Source: Dryocola sp032051265 (GTDB lineage: Bacteria; Pseudomonadota; Gammaproteobacteria; Enterobacterales; Enterobacteriaceae). From it: a stretch of DNA of 64,000 nt. Positions 16,631 to 25,301 of this stretch are shown in pieces (within the stretch, counting starts at the first letter, position 1; each line of letters begins with the position of its first letter). The notes under the pieces are model-generated. The model was not told the origin of the DNA. It made no database searches and worked only from the letters and a program-made list of their open reading frames with translations. The position numbers and the translations under genes were made by a program. Where the stretch lies: NCBI GenBank assembly GCA_032051265.1, contig DAMBYU010000001.1:434001-498000 (forward strand), in the 5' to 3' direction.

Positions 16631-16649
16631 AAGTAGCATTTTGCTACTT
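16631..16649. promoter_or_regulatory. Palindrome upstream of the microprotein genes
   Basis: AAGTAGCATTTTGCTACTT has 8-bp arms around a 3-base centre. It is 16 bases before the first ATG of the 33-residue ORF, so it is either an operator or a 5'-leader hairpin. No repressor with this site is known to me. Confidence 0.45.
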
Positions 16650-16868
16650 TCGAAGTATAGTTATTTACTCTTATTACCGCGAGCGAGACGGTATATATAA
16701 AGAAGCAGGCAGAGGTGCATTTTAAAAGGATTTTTAAAATCGATGGGGATTTCATCAGCTTATAAATAAACATCCGACGTATAGCTGCTCAGCCAGTTTA
16801 CTTATTTGTTTCTCGCCCGCAAACCGCACCGCTGTTTGCCGAGCGGCCTGGTGCTTAGGTTTAAATGA
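16650..16868. other. AT-rich intergenic stretch
   Basis: Together with 16616-16649 this separates the microprotein genes from the MscS-type gene. It holds TATATATAAAG near 16691, a possible -10 for the minus-strand microproteins. I see no supported ORF or RNA here. Confidence 0.4.
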
Positions 16869-16906
16869 AAAAAACGGGTCACGGCAAGAAGCAGGCCGTG
16901 ACCCGG
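16869..16906 (-). terminator. Intrinsic terminator of the MscS-type channel gene
   Basis: CGGGTCACGGC (16876-16886) and GCCGTGACCCG (16896-16906) form an 11-bp stem. On the minus strand it is followed by seven T (16869-16875). It lies 5 bases after the stop of the channel gene. Confidence 0.88.
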
Positions 16907-16910
16907 CCCG

Positions 16911-19331
16911 TCATTCCCTGGCTACCTGCCTGTTTGTCGGCTTTTCAAGGATCATGGTTTGTGTCTGGCTGAGACTAATATTCGCGGCGCGGAGCATTTT
17001 GAGAATTTCATACAGCAGGTCGCTACGCGCTGAGCTGACCATGCGCGGGCTGTTTACATAGCCGGTTACGCTCAGCACAATCCCGGTTGGCCCCAGTTCT
17101 TTAAAGCTCACCGATGGCGGTGGGTTTTCCAGAATGGATTCATGCAGGGTGTAGGCCTCAAGCAGTAAATTACGTACCTGCTCCGGATCGATGTCCAGCG
17201 GGAAGGTCAGCGCGATAGTAGCTACGCCTTGCGCATTGCCCATAGTGGCGTTTCGCACATTCTGTGAAATGAGCTGCGAGTTCGGCACGATAACCGTGGA
17301 CTTATCCCCAAGCTGAATTTCGGTGGCGCGCACGTTGATGCGGCGAATATCTCCCTCCACGCCGCTGATGCTGACCAGATCGCCCACTTTAACCGGGCGC
17401 TCAGTAAGCAGAATAAGGCCGGAGATAAAGTTCTTCACAATCTCCTGTAGACCAAAACCAATACCTACCGACAGGGCGCTGACAATCCATGCCAGCTTGT
17501 TCCATTCGATACCCAGCATCGAGAGCGTCAGCATGATGATAAGCACGTAGCCTACGTTGGTGAACAGCGTTACCAGCGAGGCGCGCAGGCCCCTGTCCAT
17601 CATGGTTTTCGGCAGGAAATCGTTATCCAGCCAACGACGCGTGGAACGCAGGACGTACCAGCCAATCCCCAGGCACAGCACGGCGTTCACCGCGTGCGCC
17701 GGGATAATATTCATCCCTTCGAGGCCTTTCCCGCCCCAGATATCTACGATTTTATTCAGCAACTCCAGCGGCGTGGTGGATCCGAACGTACCGTTAAGTA
17801 GCGCAACGGCGGCCATCAGCAGCAGGGACGTTTTGCCCACTGCGGAGAACAAAGTGGAAGCGAGCGACAGGTGTCGGTCATTAACGCTGAGCGTGCTTTT
17901 AAGAATTTTGCCGCTGTGAGTATTGGGGGAGAATACGCTTTCGCATAGATCCACCACAAAGTGAATAAGCAGATACAGGCAACTGACCACCAGGCCAATC
18001 CACAGCAGCTCGAAGGTCACAAAGCGCGCCAGCGGGATGTAGCCTATCAGCAATGCCAGCAGGATAACGAAAGCCGTCAGGCTGATAATCAGATGGATAA
18101 TGCCGGCAAGCGTGGAGCGGGCTTCGGTTTGCTCTCCCTCAGCGCGCATTTTGCGGCGTATACGGTTGACGCGGATTGGCGCCACGAGGCAATTAAGGGC
18201 AACCAGCAGAGCCGATAAGCCGTTACCAAAAAGGGTTGCGTCAATACTTGCGCCAACCAGCGCATTCAACTGTTCAATGGTGCCGAAGATAAAGATAAAC
18301 GTCGCCAGCAGGATAGGGAACGTGGCCAGCGTTTTAGCCAGCGGATCGGCAATGCCCGGCAGGCGCCAGGAAGGGTGGCGATTGGACAGTAATGCAATGC
18401 CCAGACCGGCGATTATCGCTGAGAAGTAGGTGAGCTCGACAAGCTGCTGCGCAAATTCAATTATCTGATCGGTGATATCTGGCAGACGCGTAAAAATATA
18501 GCAGAGCAGCTGCATGCTGATCCCAAGCGTCAGCATGGTACTCAGGGTAGTGAAACAGGCAAGGAAGCTGCGGCGAAAACGCCCCTGCGGCAGCCAGCGC
18601 GGCAGGATCCAGTTAATCGGCACATCCAGCGCTCTGCGACCGAACAGGCCTATGCCCAGCGCCAGAAACAGATAGAAAGCGGTGCCAAACCGCCACTCTT
18701 CTTCCCATGCCTGATCCCAGGCGTCGCTGAGCTGAGAGCCAAAGTCATCAAAGCGGGCCGCGTCTTTGTCGCTGGGATCGATAAGAGGCGTCCAGAATTT
18801 CTCACTCAGGATACTGCCGGTGTTCAGGGCGATCTGCGTTTTCAACGCATCGCGACGCAGACCGTTAATCTGCCCCGAGAGGTTTTGCGCACCCACGACG
18901 ATGGCTTTGGTCTGCTCGATTTGCGTGGTGAGAAGGTTTTTGCTGTTATTTAATTGCTTACGCTGGCTTATGACCTGCGACGTTTCTTTCAGCGTGTCCG
19001 GCGCTGGCGCCGGGCCAAGTACATCCAGCTGGGCCCGGACCTGGGTCAGCTGTGGCGCCAGAGCTACCGCCAGCTGTTCGGCGTCGGCGGCAAGTTTTAA
19101 CGCATCGTCGTTCAGGCCGGTGAACTGCTTATCAAGTTTTGCGCTCGAGGCACGCTGCTTCAGAGAGTCCAGGCGTTTTTGTAGCGCCGGTAGCTCGGTG
19201 TTGGCATTGACTTTTACCGGCTGCTCAGCGCCGGTTTGCCCGGTACTTTCATCCGCCTGAGACAGCATTGGGGTGAACATCAAACAGGACAACAATGCCA
19301 GTAATAACGGCACTCTTAACATTTTTTGCAT
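16911..19331 (-). CDS. Large MscS-family mechanosensitive channel with periplasmic N-terminal domain
   Basis: An MscS-type channel that should open under membrane tension and release solutes on osmotic downshock. From the start at 19331 (MQKMLRVPLLLALLSC) it has 806 residues. The order is a signal peptide, a helical periplasmic domain of about 170 residues (LPALQKRLDSLKQRASSAKLDKQF, DUF3772-like), about ten membrane helices, and the MscS core. The core includes the pore helix AWIVSALSVGIGFGLQEIVKNFISGLILLTERPVKVGDLV and the beta domain GVEGDIRRINVRATEIQ...VIVPNSQLISQ. It is larger than YbiO and smaller than MscK and MscM, so it is a separate paralogue. A TTG start at 19376 would add 15 residues before the signal peptide. 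Confidence 0.88.
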   Translation of the reverse strand: MQKMLRVPLLLALLSCLMFTPMLSQADESTGQTGAEQPVKVNANTELPALQKRLDSLKQRASSAKLDKQFTGLNDDALKLAADAEQLAVALAPQLTQVRAQLDVLGPAPAPDTLKETSQVISQRKQLNNSKNLLTTQIEQTKAIVVGAQNLSGQINGLRRDALKTQIALNTGSILSEKFWTPLIDPSDKDAARFDDFGSQLSDAWDQAWEEEWRFGTAFYLFLALGIGLFGRRALDVPINWILPRWLPQGRFRRSFLACFTTLSTMLTLGISMQLLCYIFTRLPDITDQIIEFAQQLVELTYFSAIIAGLGIALLSNRHPSWRLPGIADPLAKTLATFPILLATFIFIFGTIEQLNALVGASIDATLFGNGLSALLVALNCLVAPIRVNRIRRKMRAEGEQTEARSTLAGIIHLIISLTAFVILLALLIGYIPLARFVTFELLWIGLVVSCLYLLIHFVVDLCESVFSPNTHSGKILKSTLSVNDRHLSLASTLFSAVGKTSLLLMAAVALLNGTFGSTTPLELLNKIVDIWGGKGLEGMNIIPAHAVNAVLCLGIGWYVLRSTRRWLDNDFLPKTMMDRGLRASLVTLFTNVGYVLIIMLTLSMLGIEWNKLAWIVSALSVGIGFGLQEIVKNFISGLILLTERPVKVGDLVSISGVEGDIRRINVRATEIQLGDKSTVIVPNSQLISQNVRNATMGNAQGVATIALTFPLDIDPEQVRNLLLEAYTLHESILENPPPSVSFKELGPTGIVLSVTGYVNSPRMVSSARSDLLYEILKMLRAANISLSQTQTMILEKPTNRQVARE

Positions 19332-19478
19332 GGCAGAAGATACCCGGAAAGTCGAAAAGTAACGCTTTGAAAGCAACCGGCTAAGGATACCCTTAATTTG
19401 CAGGAAAAATAGTTCTGTTTGTCTGACTCAGCGCTGTTATGCAGACTAACTGGCGATGGAACCGGCGGGGCGGGGAAC

Positions 19479-19498
19479 AGCCCCTCGCTAAAGGGGCT
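19479..19498 (-). terminator. Hairpin after the 163-residue lipoprotein gene
   Basis: AGCCCCT and AGGGGCT form a 7-bp stem with a 6-base loop, five bases after the lipoprotein stop on the minus strand. No T-tract follows, so function as an intrinsic terminator is uncertain. Confidence 0.45.
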
Positions 19499-19503
19499 AT
19501 TAA

Positions 19504-19995
19504 TTAAGCTTTTTTCATCCATTCGATGAGTTGATTATCAGCATTCAAAAGGGCTGCTTTACCAGTGCGTTTATAAACAACGACTTTATAGATGCCTTGC
19601 TGATAAACAGTAGCGTCTTTGTTATCTTCTTCAACGTATGCATGCATATCATCCAGATAAGCAAAGCCATCTTTGCTAACCCGGAAAATCATTCCCTTGC
19701 CTTTGTAACGTAAGGCCTTAGATTTATGCGCCGCTTGTGCATGTTGATCGGCATTGTGATGCTTTTTAGCTTCGCGTTTATCACTCCATTCTTTTACTAC
19801 TTGATTAGAGTTTTCATAAGCCTGCTTCTGTGAAGCGCCCAGGATAGCGGCTTGTCGCTGGCTTTCAGCCATATAACATGCATCATGGCTGACGCCTTCT
19901 GCTAAACATTCATTCATGCGGCTTGCTTTCGTTGAGCAGCCAGAAAGCGCAGCTGCAGCACTAACTACAAGAATAGCTAACGTTAATTTTTTCAT
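19504..19995 (-). CDS. Lipoprotein of unknown function beside a His-rich secreted protein
   Basis: A 163-residue lipoprotein: MKKLTLAILV, the lipobox LSGC (C20), then Ser, compatible with outer-membrane sorting. The mature part begins with a two-cysteine segment (MNECLAEG...DACYMAES) that may be disulfide bonded. A Gln/Lys/His-rich helical segment follows (residues about 60-95), then a compact C-terminal domain with GKGMIFRVSKDGFAYLDDM and YKVVVYKRTGKAALLN that looks like small beta strands. The base composition is more AT-rich than neighbouring core genes. The secreted protein gene at 20136 lies 140 bases upstream on the same strand, so they may form one unit. No family recognised. Confidence 0.72.
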   Translation of the reverse strand: MKKLTLAILVVSAAAALSGCSTKASRMNECLAEGVSHDACYMAESQRQAAILGASQKQAYENSNQVVKEWSDKREAKKHHNADQHAQAAHKSKALRYKGKGMIFRVSKDGFAYLDDMHAYVEEDNKDATVYQQGIYKVVVYKRTGKAALLNADNQLIEWMKKA

Positions 19996-20135
19996 TTCAC
20001 CATCACCATCATTATTTTTAAATTGTATATATAATGCATGTTTATATTCGACATGCTTTCTGGAATTGATATTTGTTTAAAACATCAATTAATTAAATTC
20101 CTGTTTTTGCCTGTTTGCTTAAACGAGATTTTTCA

Positions 20136-21284
20136 TTAATGGAAATGTGAATGACCGCCAAAACCTTCAGATTTACTATTATCATGGCCATAACCATGAC
20201 CGCCGAAAGCGTGAGAGTGAGCATTATCAGCTCCGCGAGCAGCGCCATGTTCAGCGTGTGAATTGTTCTTACTGCGATCGCTTCCGGAATGATGAACAGC
20301 AGGAGCAAACGGGCTCACTAGTCCTACAGTGATTTGAGCTGTGGGATTATCTTGTGCGATAGCTCCCGCCGTGGTGGTAACGTTAACGCCGTTAATAGTT
20401 GTATTAACTGGTGTTGAGGGTGCAAGCGAGCTTGCTGCGACATTGATTGAGCTATTCATATCAGCCTGTTGATTCACTGCTATGGCTTGTTGTGCTGCAA
20501 TGCTTGCAGACTTCATAGCGGCGGCATCCACCGTGTTCACAAGCGCGCCAGCCGAAGCTATAGCGGCGCTTTTCATCTGTGCTGCATCAACCGTGTTCAC
20601 TACAGCTATATTAGCTTGAGCTATGTTGACTCCCACTCGATAAGCCGTACCGGTGCTAATAGCGGCTTGAGCAGGTGAAGTAGCTACATTAGTTACTACT
20701 CCTGCAGTAGGAGTGGCTTGTGTGAAATCACGCTTAAATTGCGGGGCAGTTGATAAGGTAGAGGTTGAAATAGCGTCACCAGTTGAGGAGGCAATAGTTT
20801 GGGTTGTGCTAACCGGCTGACCAACTGTAGAGGGTTGAGAAGCTAAAGTGGCCGGGCCGGTGCTGTATACGCCAGTTTTAACACTGGATGGCTTAGCATT
20901 CATAGCATCAATCTTAGCTTGCGCAGCGTTGTAAGCGGCATGATTAACACCATATGCAGCATTACGAGCATCTAAGGCGCGTTGTTGACTCGCACTAAGG
21001 GTAGAGCGACCTAATGCATCCATTTTGTCGTTGATTTGGCTTATTGAAGATGAAGCGTTATTCGTGTTTCCAACAGATTGCGAGGTATCCATTGAACCAT
21101 TGATAGCTCCTTTAGCTGCATTATATGCATCGTTCACCCGCGTCGAAACATTGTTATTATTTGCATTATCCTCAATAGCTGAGCCTAAACGATCGTTCAT
21201 AATGCTGAAGTTCTCATTTGCATAACTATTAAAACAGAATGCAGCGGTAATTACGGCGATAAACGTTTTCGCATAACTTTTCAT
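20136..21284 (-). CDS. Secreted low-complexity protein with internal repeats and a histidine-rich tail
   Basis: A 382-residue protein with a signal peptide (residues 1 to about 22, cut near NSYA). The mature protein is rich in Ala, Ser, Thr and Asn. Two near-identical units, VVNTVDAAQMKSAAIA (228-243) and LVNTVDAAAMKSASIA (248-263), repeat with a 20-residue period. The last 52 residues hold 11 histidines with Gly, Ser and Asp (HHSGSDRSK, NAHSHAFGGHGYGHD, FGGHSHFH), a composition seen in zinc, nickel or copper binding tails. There are no cysteines beyond the signal peptide. It could be a periplasmic metal sponge or an exported matrix-type protein. The His tail runs to the stop, so it is not an artefact of a frameshift. 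I know no described homologue. Confidence 0.72.
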   Translation of the reverse strand: MKSYAKTFIAVITAAFCFNSYANENFSIMNDRLGSAIEDNANNNNVSTRVNDAYNAAKGAINGSMDTSQSVGNTNNASSSISQINDKMDALGRSTLSASQQRALDARNAAYGVNHAAYNAAQAKIDAMNAKPSSVKTGVYSTGPATLASQPSTVGQPVSTTQTIASSTGDAISTSTLSTAPQFKRDFTQATPTAGVVTNVATSPAQAAISTGTAYRVGVNIAQANIAVVNTVDAAQMKSAAIASAGALVNTVDAAAMKSASIAAQQAIAVNQQADMNSSINVAASSLAPSTPVNTTINGVNVTTTAGAIAQDNPTAQITVGLVSPFAPAVHHSGSDRSKNNSHAEHGAARGADNAHSHAFGGHGYGHDNSKSEGFGGHSHFH

Positions 21285-21878
21285 ATTTGCTATCTCATTA
21301 CTTTTTATTTTTAAAGATTCGTTAAAAGATTATTTAAAACGACGTTTCATGGGTAGTAACGTATGCTTACTATCATGAATGGTAAAGGAGTAAACTTTGA
21401 CATATGTCACAAAAAGCACGAAAAGCTAAAGCCTGAGTTGCCGGTCTGAGGGGGTTGTTTAGCGTTACCTGAACTATATTTAGGTAATGTGTATCGAATG
21501 TTAATAAATTAACACTAAACATCTTTCTGCTTAACTTGATACGCTATTTCAAATGAAAGTCATCGTTCCGTTATATGACAATGGTGTTTTTTAGTCGGTT
21601 AAAAGCTATAGGCAGCCTTGATAACATTTTTTATTTTTAATAAATAAAGGCCCTGAAGTTATAAGGTGGGTAATATTTCAGAAAAACGTTTAGCTTAAAT
21701 AAAAATGATAGGGTTGGAAATATAGACTCACAAGCTCGCTGCGCATTATCTAATAACGCTAGCTTAACGATCGGTGATGTCGCATTTGTCCGGCGTAAAG
21801 AAAAGATGAACTGACAGGCGAGCTTGCATCAGCAAGCTACTTCCCCTAAGCTGCCAAAAAGTAAGTTAATTTGTACCA
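21285..21878. other. AT-rich intergenic region upstream of the His-rich gene and thiM
   Basis: About 590 bases without a supportable ORF. It must contain the promoter of the minus-strand His-rich gene and that of the plus-strand thiM leader. I see no known operator. The stretch is markedly AT-rich (for example 21600-21730), typical of H-NS-bound accessory regions. Confidence 0.5.
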
Positions 21879-21960
21879 ATGACTCGGGGTGCCCTTCTTT
21901 GTGAAGGCTGAGAAATACCCGTACCACCTGATCTGGATAATGCCAGCGTAGGGAAGTCAG
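21879..21960 (+). ncRNA. TPP (THI-box) riboswitch of thiMD
   Basis: The leader contains the conserved thi-box blocks in order: ACTCGGGGTGCCC, GGCTGAGAAATACCC, then ACCTGATCTGGATAATGCC and AGCGTAGGGAAGT. These form the thiamine pyrophosphate pocket. It lies about 48 bases before the thiM ATG. As in E. coli thiM, bound TPP should sequester the ribosome site (GGCAGGAG), lowering translation and promoting early termination. Confidence 0.96.
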
Positions 21961-22007
21961 ATGCCTTTCACGGTTATCGCTTCTACACGCAAGGCAGGAG
22001 CGAAAAC

Positions 22008-22778
22008 ATGCAGCCTGACCTTCTCGATTTACACGTTTTACACCACTTCCGAACCCGCTCTCCGCTAACGCACTGTATGACTAATGATGTCGTGCAGACG
22101 TTTACAGCTAACGTTTTGCTCGCCCTTGGCGCGTCACCGGCTATGGTCATTGAGGCCGAAGAGGCGGAGCAGTTTGCGAAAATTGCGGATGCCTTGTTGA
22201 TCAATGTCGGCACGCTCACCGCACTCCGTGCGCAGTCAATGCGTCGGGCGATTGAAAGCGCGGTTGCGGCAGGTAAGCCCTGGACGCTCGATCCGGTGGC
22301 GGTGGGGGCTCTCTCTTTTCGCACACACTTTTGTCAGCAGATCCTGAGCCTGAAACCGGCGGCGATCCGTGGGAACGCTTCGGAGATACTGGCGCTTGCC
22401 GGAATGAGCGCAGGCGGACGCGGGGTGGATACCACGGATAGCGCGGCGACGGCCTTGCCTGCGGCACAGGCGCTGGCTCGCCAGACCAACGCGATTGTTG
22501 CGGTGACGGGAGAGGTGGACTACATCACCGACGGGCAGCGAACGCGGACCGTGCCGGGCGGAGACCCGCTGATGACGCGGGTGGTCGGGACCGGTTGCGC
22601 GCTGTCTGCCGTGGTCGCAGCCAGCTGTTCACTGCCGGGAGACCGTCTGGATAACGTTGCCGCCGCATGCGGGATGATGAAACGGGCGGGCACGCTTGCC
22701 GGGCAGCAAAGCCGGGGGCCGGGCAGTTTCGCCGCCGCGTTTATTGATGCGCTCTGGAACCTGGAGGTGCAGCCATGA
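22008..22778 (+). CDS. thiM: Hydroxyethylthiazole kinase ThiM
   Basis: ThiM phosphorylates 4-methyl-5-(2-hydroxyethyl)thiazole, a salvage step of thiamine synthesis. The protein has 256 residues (E. coli 262). Family motifs are SPLTHCMTNDVVQTFTANVLL at the N-terminus, PWTLDPVAVGAL, RGNASEILALAG, and the ATP site GDPLMTRVVGTGCALSAVVAA near residue 190. The start at 22008 follows GGCAGGAG and the TPP riboswitch. Its stop overlaps the thiD start by 4 bases (ATGA), so both enzymes are made together. Confidence 0.96.
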   Translation: MQPDLLDLHVLHHFRTRSPLTHCMTNDVVQTFTANVLLALGASPAMVIEAEEAEQFAKIADALLINVGTLTALRAQSMRRAIESAVAAGKPWTLDPVAVGALSFRTHFCQQILSLKPAAIRGNASEILALAGMSAGGRGVDTTDSAATALPAAQALARQTNAIVAVTGEVDYITDGQRTRTVPGGDPLMTRVVGTGCALSAVVAASCSLPGDRLDNVAAACGMMKRAGTLAGQQSRGPGSFAAAFIDALWNLEVQP

Positions 22779-23575
22779 AACGCATTAACGCACTCACTAT
22801 CGCAGGCACCGACCCAAGCGGCGGGGCAGGTATTCAGGCGGATCTCAAAACCTTTTCGGCGCTGGGAGCGTATGGCTGTTCGGTGATCACCGCGCTGGTG
22901 GCGCAAAACACACTAGGCGTGCAGTCGGTTTATCGCATTGAACCCGATTTTGTCGCCGCCCAGCTCGACTCGGTGCTAAGTGATGTACGTATCGATACCA
23001 CCAAAATCGGCATGCTGGCTGAAACAGATATTGTTGAGGCGGTTGCCGAACGCCTGGCCTTTTACAAAGCGCAAAACGTGGTGCTGGACACGGTGATGCT
23101 GGCGAAAAGCGGCGATCCGCTGCTTGCCCCATCCGCGGTGGAAAGCCTGCGCCGTCGTTTATTACCGCAGGTGGCGCTGATTACACCAAATCTGCCTGAG
23201 GCGGCGGCACTGCTTGATGCACCGCACGCCCGTAATGAGCGAGAAATGAAGGAGCAGGGAGATGCCCTGCTGGGGATGGGATGCCAGGCCGTATTGATGA
23301 AAGGCGGGCATCTGAATGATGCCGAGAGCCCCGACTGGTTATTTACCCGTGAAGGCGCGCAGCGTTTTACCGCACCGCGTGTACAGACGCGAAATACTCA
23401 CGGCACGGGTTGCACGCTCTCTGCGGCGCTTGCCGCCCTTCGCCCACGTTACGGCGACTGGTCACAAACCATTCTGGCGGCGAAAAAATGGTTAACTCAG
23501 GCTTTAGAGCAGGCTGATTCGCTGGAGGTGGGTCACGGTATTGGTCCGGTACACCATTTTCATGCGTGGTGGTAA
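22775..23575 (+). CDS. thiD: Hydroxymethylpyrimidine / phosphomethylpyrimidine kinase ThiD
   Basis: ThiD performs two successive phosphorylations of hydroxymethylpyrimidine to give HMP-PP, the pyrimidine half of thiamine phosphate. The 266 residues match E. coli. The N-terminus ALTIAGTDPSGGAGIQADLKTFSALG is the substrate loop, DTVMLAKSGD lies in the middle, and the C-terminal RNTHGTGCTLSAALAAL holds the anion-hole glycines and the catalytic cysteine. It overlaps thiM by 4 bases and should be under the same riboswitch. In E. coli rcnRA lies on the other side of thiM; it is missing here. Confidence 0.96.
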   Translation: MKRINALTIAGTDPSGGAGIQADLKTFSALGAYGCSVITALVAQNTLGVQSVYRIEPDFVAAQLDSVLSDVRIDTTKIGMLAETDIVEAVAERLAFYKAQNVVLDTVMLAKSGDPLLAPSAVESLRRRLLPQVALITPNLPEAAALLDAPHARNEREMKEQGDALLGMGCQAVLMKGGHLNDAESPDWLFTREGAQRFTAPRVQTRNTHGTGCTLSAALAALRPRYGDWSQTILAAKKWLTQALEQADSLEVGHGIGPVHHFHAWW

Positions 23576-23624
23576 AGCCCTGAGCGAGTATACTGACTCA
23601 GGATTTTCGGCCAGGAAAACAGAG

Positions 23625-24371
23625 ATGGAACAAGCGCATACCCGGTTAATTGCTCAACTGAATGAACGTATCGCGGCGGCGGATAATACCCCGCTGTACC
23701 TTAAGTTTGCCGAGACGGTAAAAAATGCCGTCCGCAGCGGTATGCTTGAGCATGGCAATATTTTGCCCGGCGAGCGTGACCTGAGCCAGTTGACCGGCGT
23801 TTCCCGTATCACCGTACGCAAGGCGCTGCAGACGCTTGAAGATGAGGGTATGGTGACGCGTTCTCGCGGATACGGCACACAAATCAATAATATCTTTGAA
23901 TATTCACTCAAAGAGGCACGAGGCTTCTCTCAGCAGGTAGTGCTGCGTGGTAAAAAGCCTGACACGCTTTGGGTCAATAAGCGTGTGGTGAAATGCCCGG
24001 ATGATGTGGCGGCGGAGCTGGCAATTACCCCGGCGAGTGACGTTTTTATGCTTAAACGCATTCGTTACGTGGATGAAGACGCCGTATCTATTGAAGAATC
24101 CTGGGTGCCGGCCGGGCTGATCCACGATTCCGATGCGATTGGGATTTCACTCTACGATTACTTCCGTAGCCAGAATATCTACCCGCAGCGCACGCGATCC
24201 CGCGTCAGTGCAAGAATGCCGGACAGCGAGTTCCAGGCGCATATCAAAATGGACGAGAAAATTCCGGTGCTGGTGATCAAGCAAGTGGCGCTTGACCAGC
24301 AGCAGCGGCCAATTGAGTACAGCATCAGCTACTGCCGCAGCGATTTATACGTCTTTGTGTGCGAGGAGTAG
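23625..24371 (+). CDS. yegW: GntR/HutC-family regulator YegW
   Basis: A 248-residue transcription factor, the same length as E. coli YegW. The N-terminal winged helix is GNILPGERDLSQLTGVSRITVRKALQTLEDEGMVTRSRGYGTQ (residues about 40-85). The C-terminal UTRA effector domain includes VFMLKRIRYVDEDAVSIEESWVP and PIEYSISYCRSDLYVF. The frame is open 28 codons upstream into thiD, but the start at 23625 (MEQAHTRLIAQ) aligns with E. coli. It is the probable local regulator of the convergent yegTUV nucleoside operon and may bind the direct repeats at 27615-27647. Its 3' end overlaps yegV by 27 bases. Confidence 0.93.
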   Translation: MEQAHTRLIAQLNERIAAADNTPLYLKFAETVKNAVRSGMLEHGNILPGERDLSQLTGVSRITVRKALQTLEDEGMVTRSRGYGTQINNIFEYSLKEARGFSQQVVLRGKKPDTLWVNKRVVKCPDDVAAELAITPASDVFMLKRIRYVDEDAVSIEESWVPAGLIHDSDAIGISLYDYFRSQNIYPQRTRSRVSARMPDSEFQAHIKMDEKIPVLVIKQVALDQQQRPIEYSISYCRSDLYVFVCEE

Positions 24372-25301
24372 CTCCTCGCGCGTCGGTGCACAGTCACCGC
24401 CACGGTGACTCACCACCCACGCTGCAACGGCATTGCCCAGTAATACAGCCTCTGCCAGGGACCATCCCGCGGCCAGTCCGGCAAGCATGCCGCCCGCATG
24501 ACTGTCGCCTGCGCCAATGGTGTCGGCAACGGTAGCGGGGAAGGCCGGGACGTGCCCTTGTGCTACGCCATCGTAATACCACGCGCCGTCTTTATCGTGA
24601 CGGATAATGAGCGGACAGCCGTAACGCTGCTGCCACGTCATACCCAAATCTTCTACTGCAACGCCAGTACGCTCGGCGGCAATAAGTGCTTCCTGGCGGT
24701 TCAGCGACACAATGGGTTGGCAGGCCATGATCCGCGCCATCAGCGCATCGGGGATATCGGCGATCCGCGGACCAAAATCAATAAACGCGGTAACATTCGT
24801 TAGCCCTTCAAGCCAGCCGGTGAGCAGTTCGCCGCAGGCTGAGGCAAGCTGATAGCCGGACAGATACACCAGACTGTGTTCAGGCACCGACAGGGCGTCC
24901 AGCCAGCTGGCCTGCCACTGGTTTTCCACGCCGCTGAACGACATAAAGGTGCGTTCACCGTCAGGCTCAACCAGCGCCAGACACCAGCCGTTATCGCCAT
25001 TTTCCGCTTCCACCGCACTGTGGAGATCTTGCTTTGCCATAGCGTGACGGATGATATCCGCCCACACGCCATGACCGACCGGCAGCGCGTTTTGCGCGGC
25101 AATACCGAGCCGCTTCAGGGCAATGGCAATATTTAGCGCACAGCCGCCAATATTCACGCCTTGCTGTTTTAACTCGATGTCGCAGCCGCGCCAGGGCAGG
25201 GCATAGGCATCGGCAATCACGTCTATTACCGCCGCGCCCAGCACCGTGACCGGGCGCTGGGACGTTAATGCAGGAAGGCGGCTGGAGAGTTGTGCGTTCA
25301 T
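24345..25301 (-). CDS. yegV: PfkB-family carbohydrate/nucleoside kinase YegV
   Basis: A 318-residue ribokinase-fold kinase. The N-terminal PfkB signature is GGCALNIAIALKRLG near residue 52. The C-terminal signature VADTIGAGDSHAGGMLAGLAAGW near residue 262 holds the catalytic aspartate (GAGD). The last gene of yegTUV, it should phosphorylate a nucleoside or sugar freed or imported by its neighbours; the exact substrate is not fixed. Its ATG overlaps the yegU stop by 4 bases. The C-terminal 9 codons overlap yegW on the opposite strand. Confidence 0.93.
   Translation of the reverse strand: MNAQLSSRLPALTSQRPVTVLGAAVIDVIADAYALPWRGCDIELKQQGVNIGGCALNIAIALKRLGIAAQNALPVGHGVWADIIRHAMAKQDLHSAVEAENGDNGWCLALVEPDGERTFMSFSGVENQWQASWLDALSVPEHSLVYLSGYQLASACGELLTGWLEGLTNVTAFIDFGPRIADIPDALMARIMACQPIVSLNRQEALIAAERTGVAVEDLGMTWQQRYGCPLIIRHDKDGAWYYDGVAQGHVPAFPATVADTIGAGDSHAGGMLAGLAAGWSLAEAVLLGNAVAAWVVSHRGGDCAPTREELLLAHKDV

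Noticed and set aside
20147..20678. Plus-strand open frames rich in Tyr, His and Cys opposite the His-rich gene
   Set aside because: They are the complement of the repetitive coding sequence and lack starts with ribosome sites.
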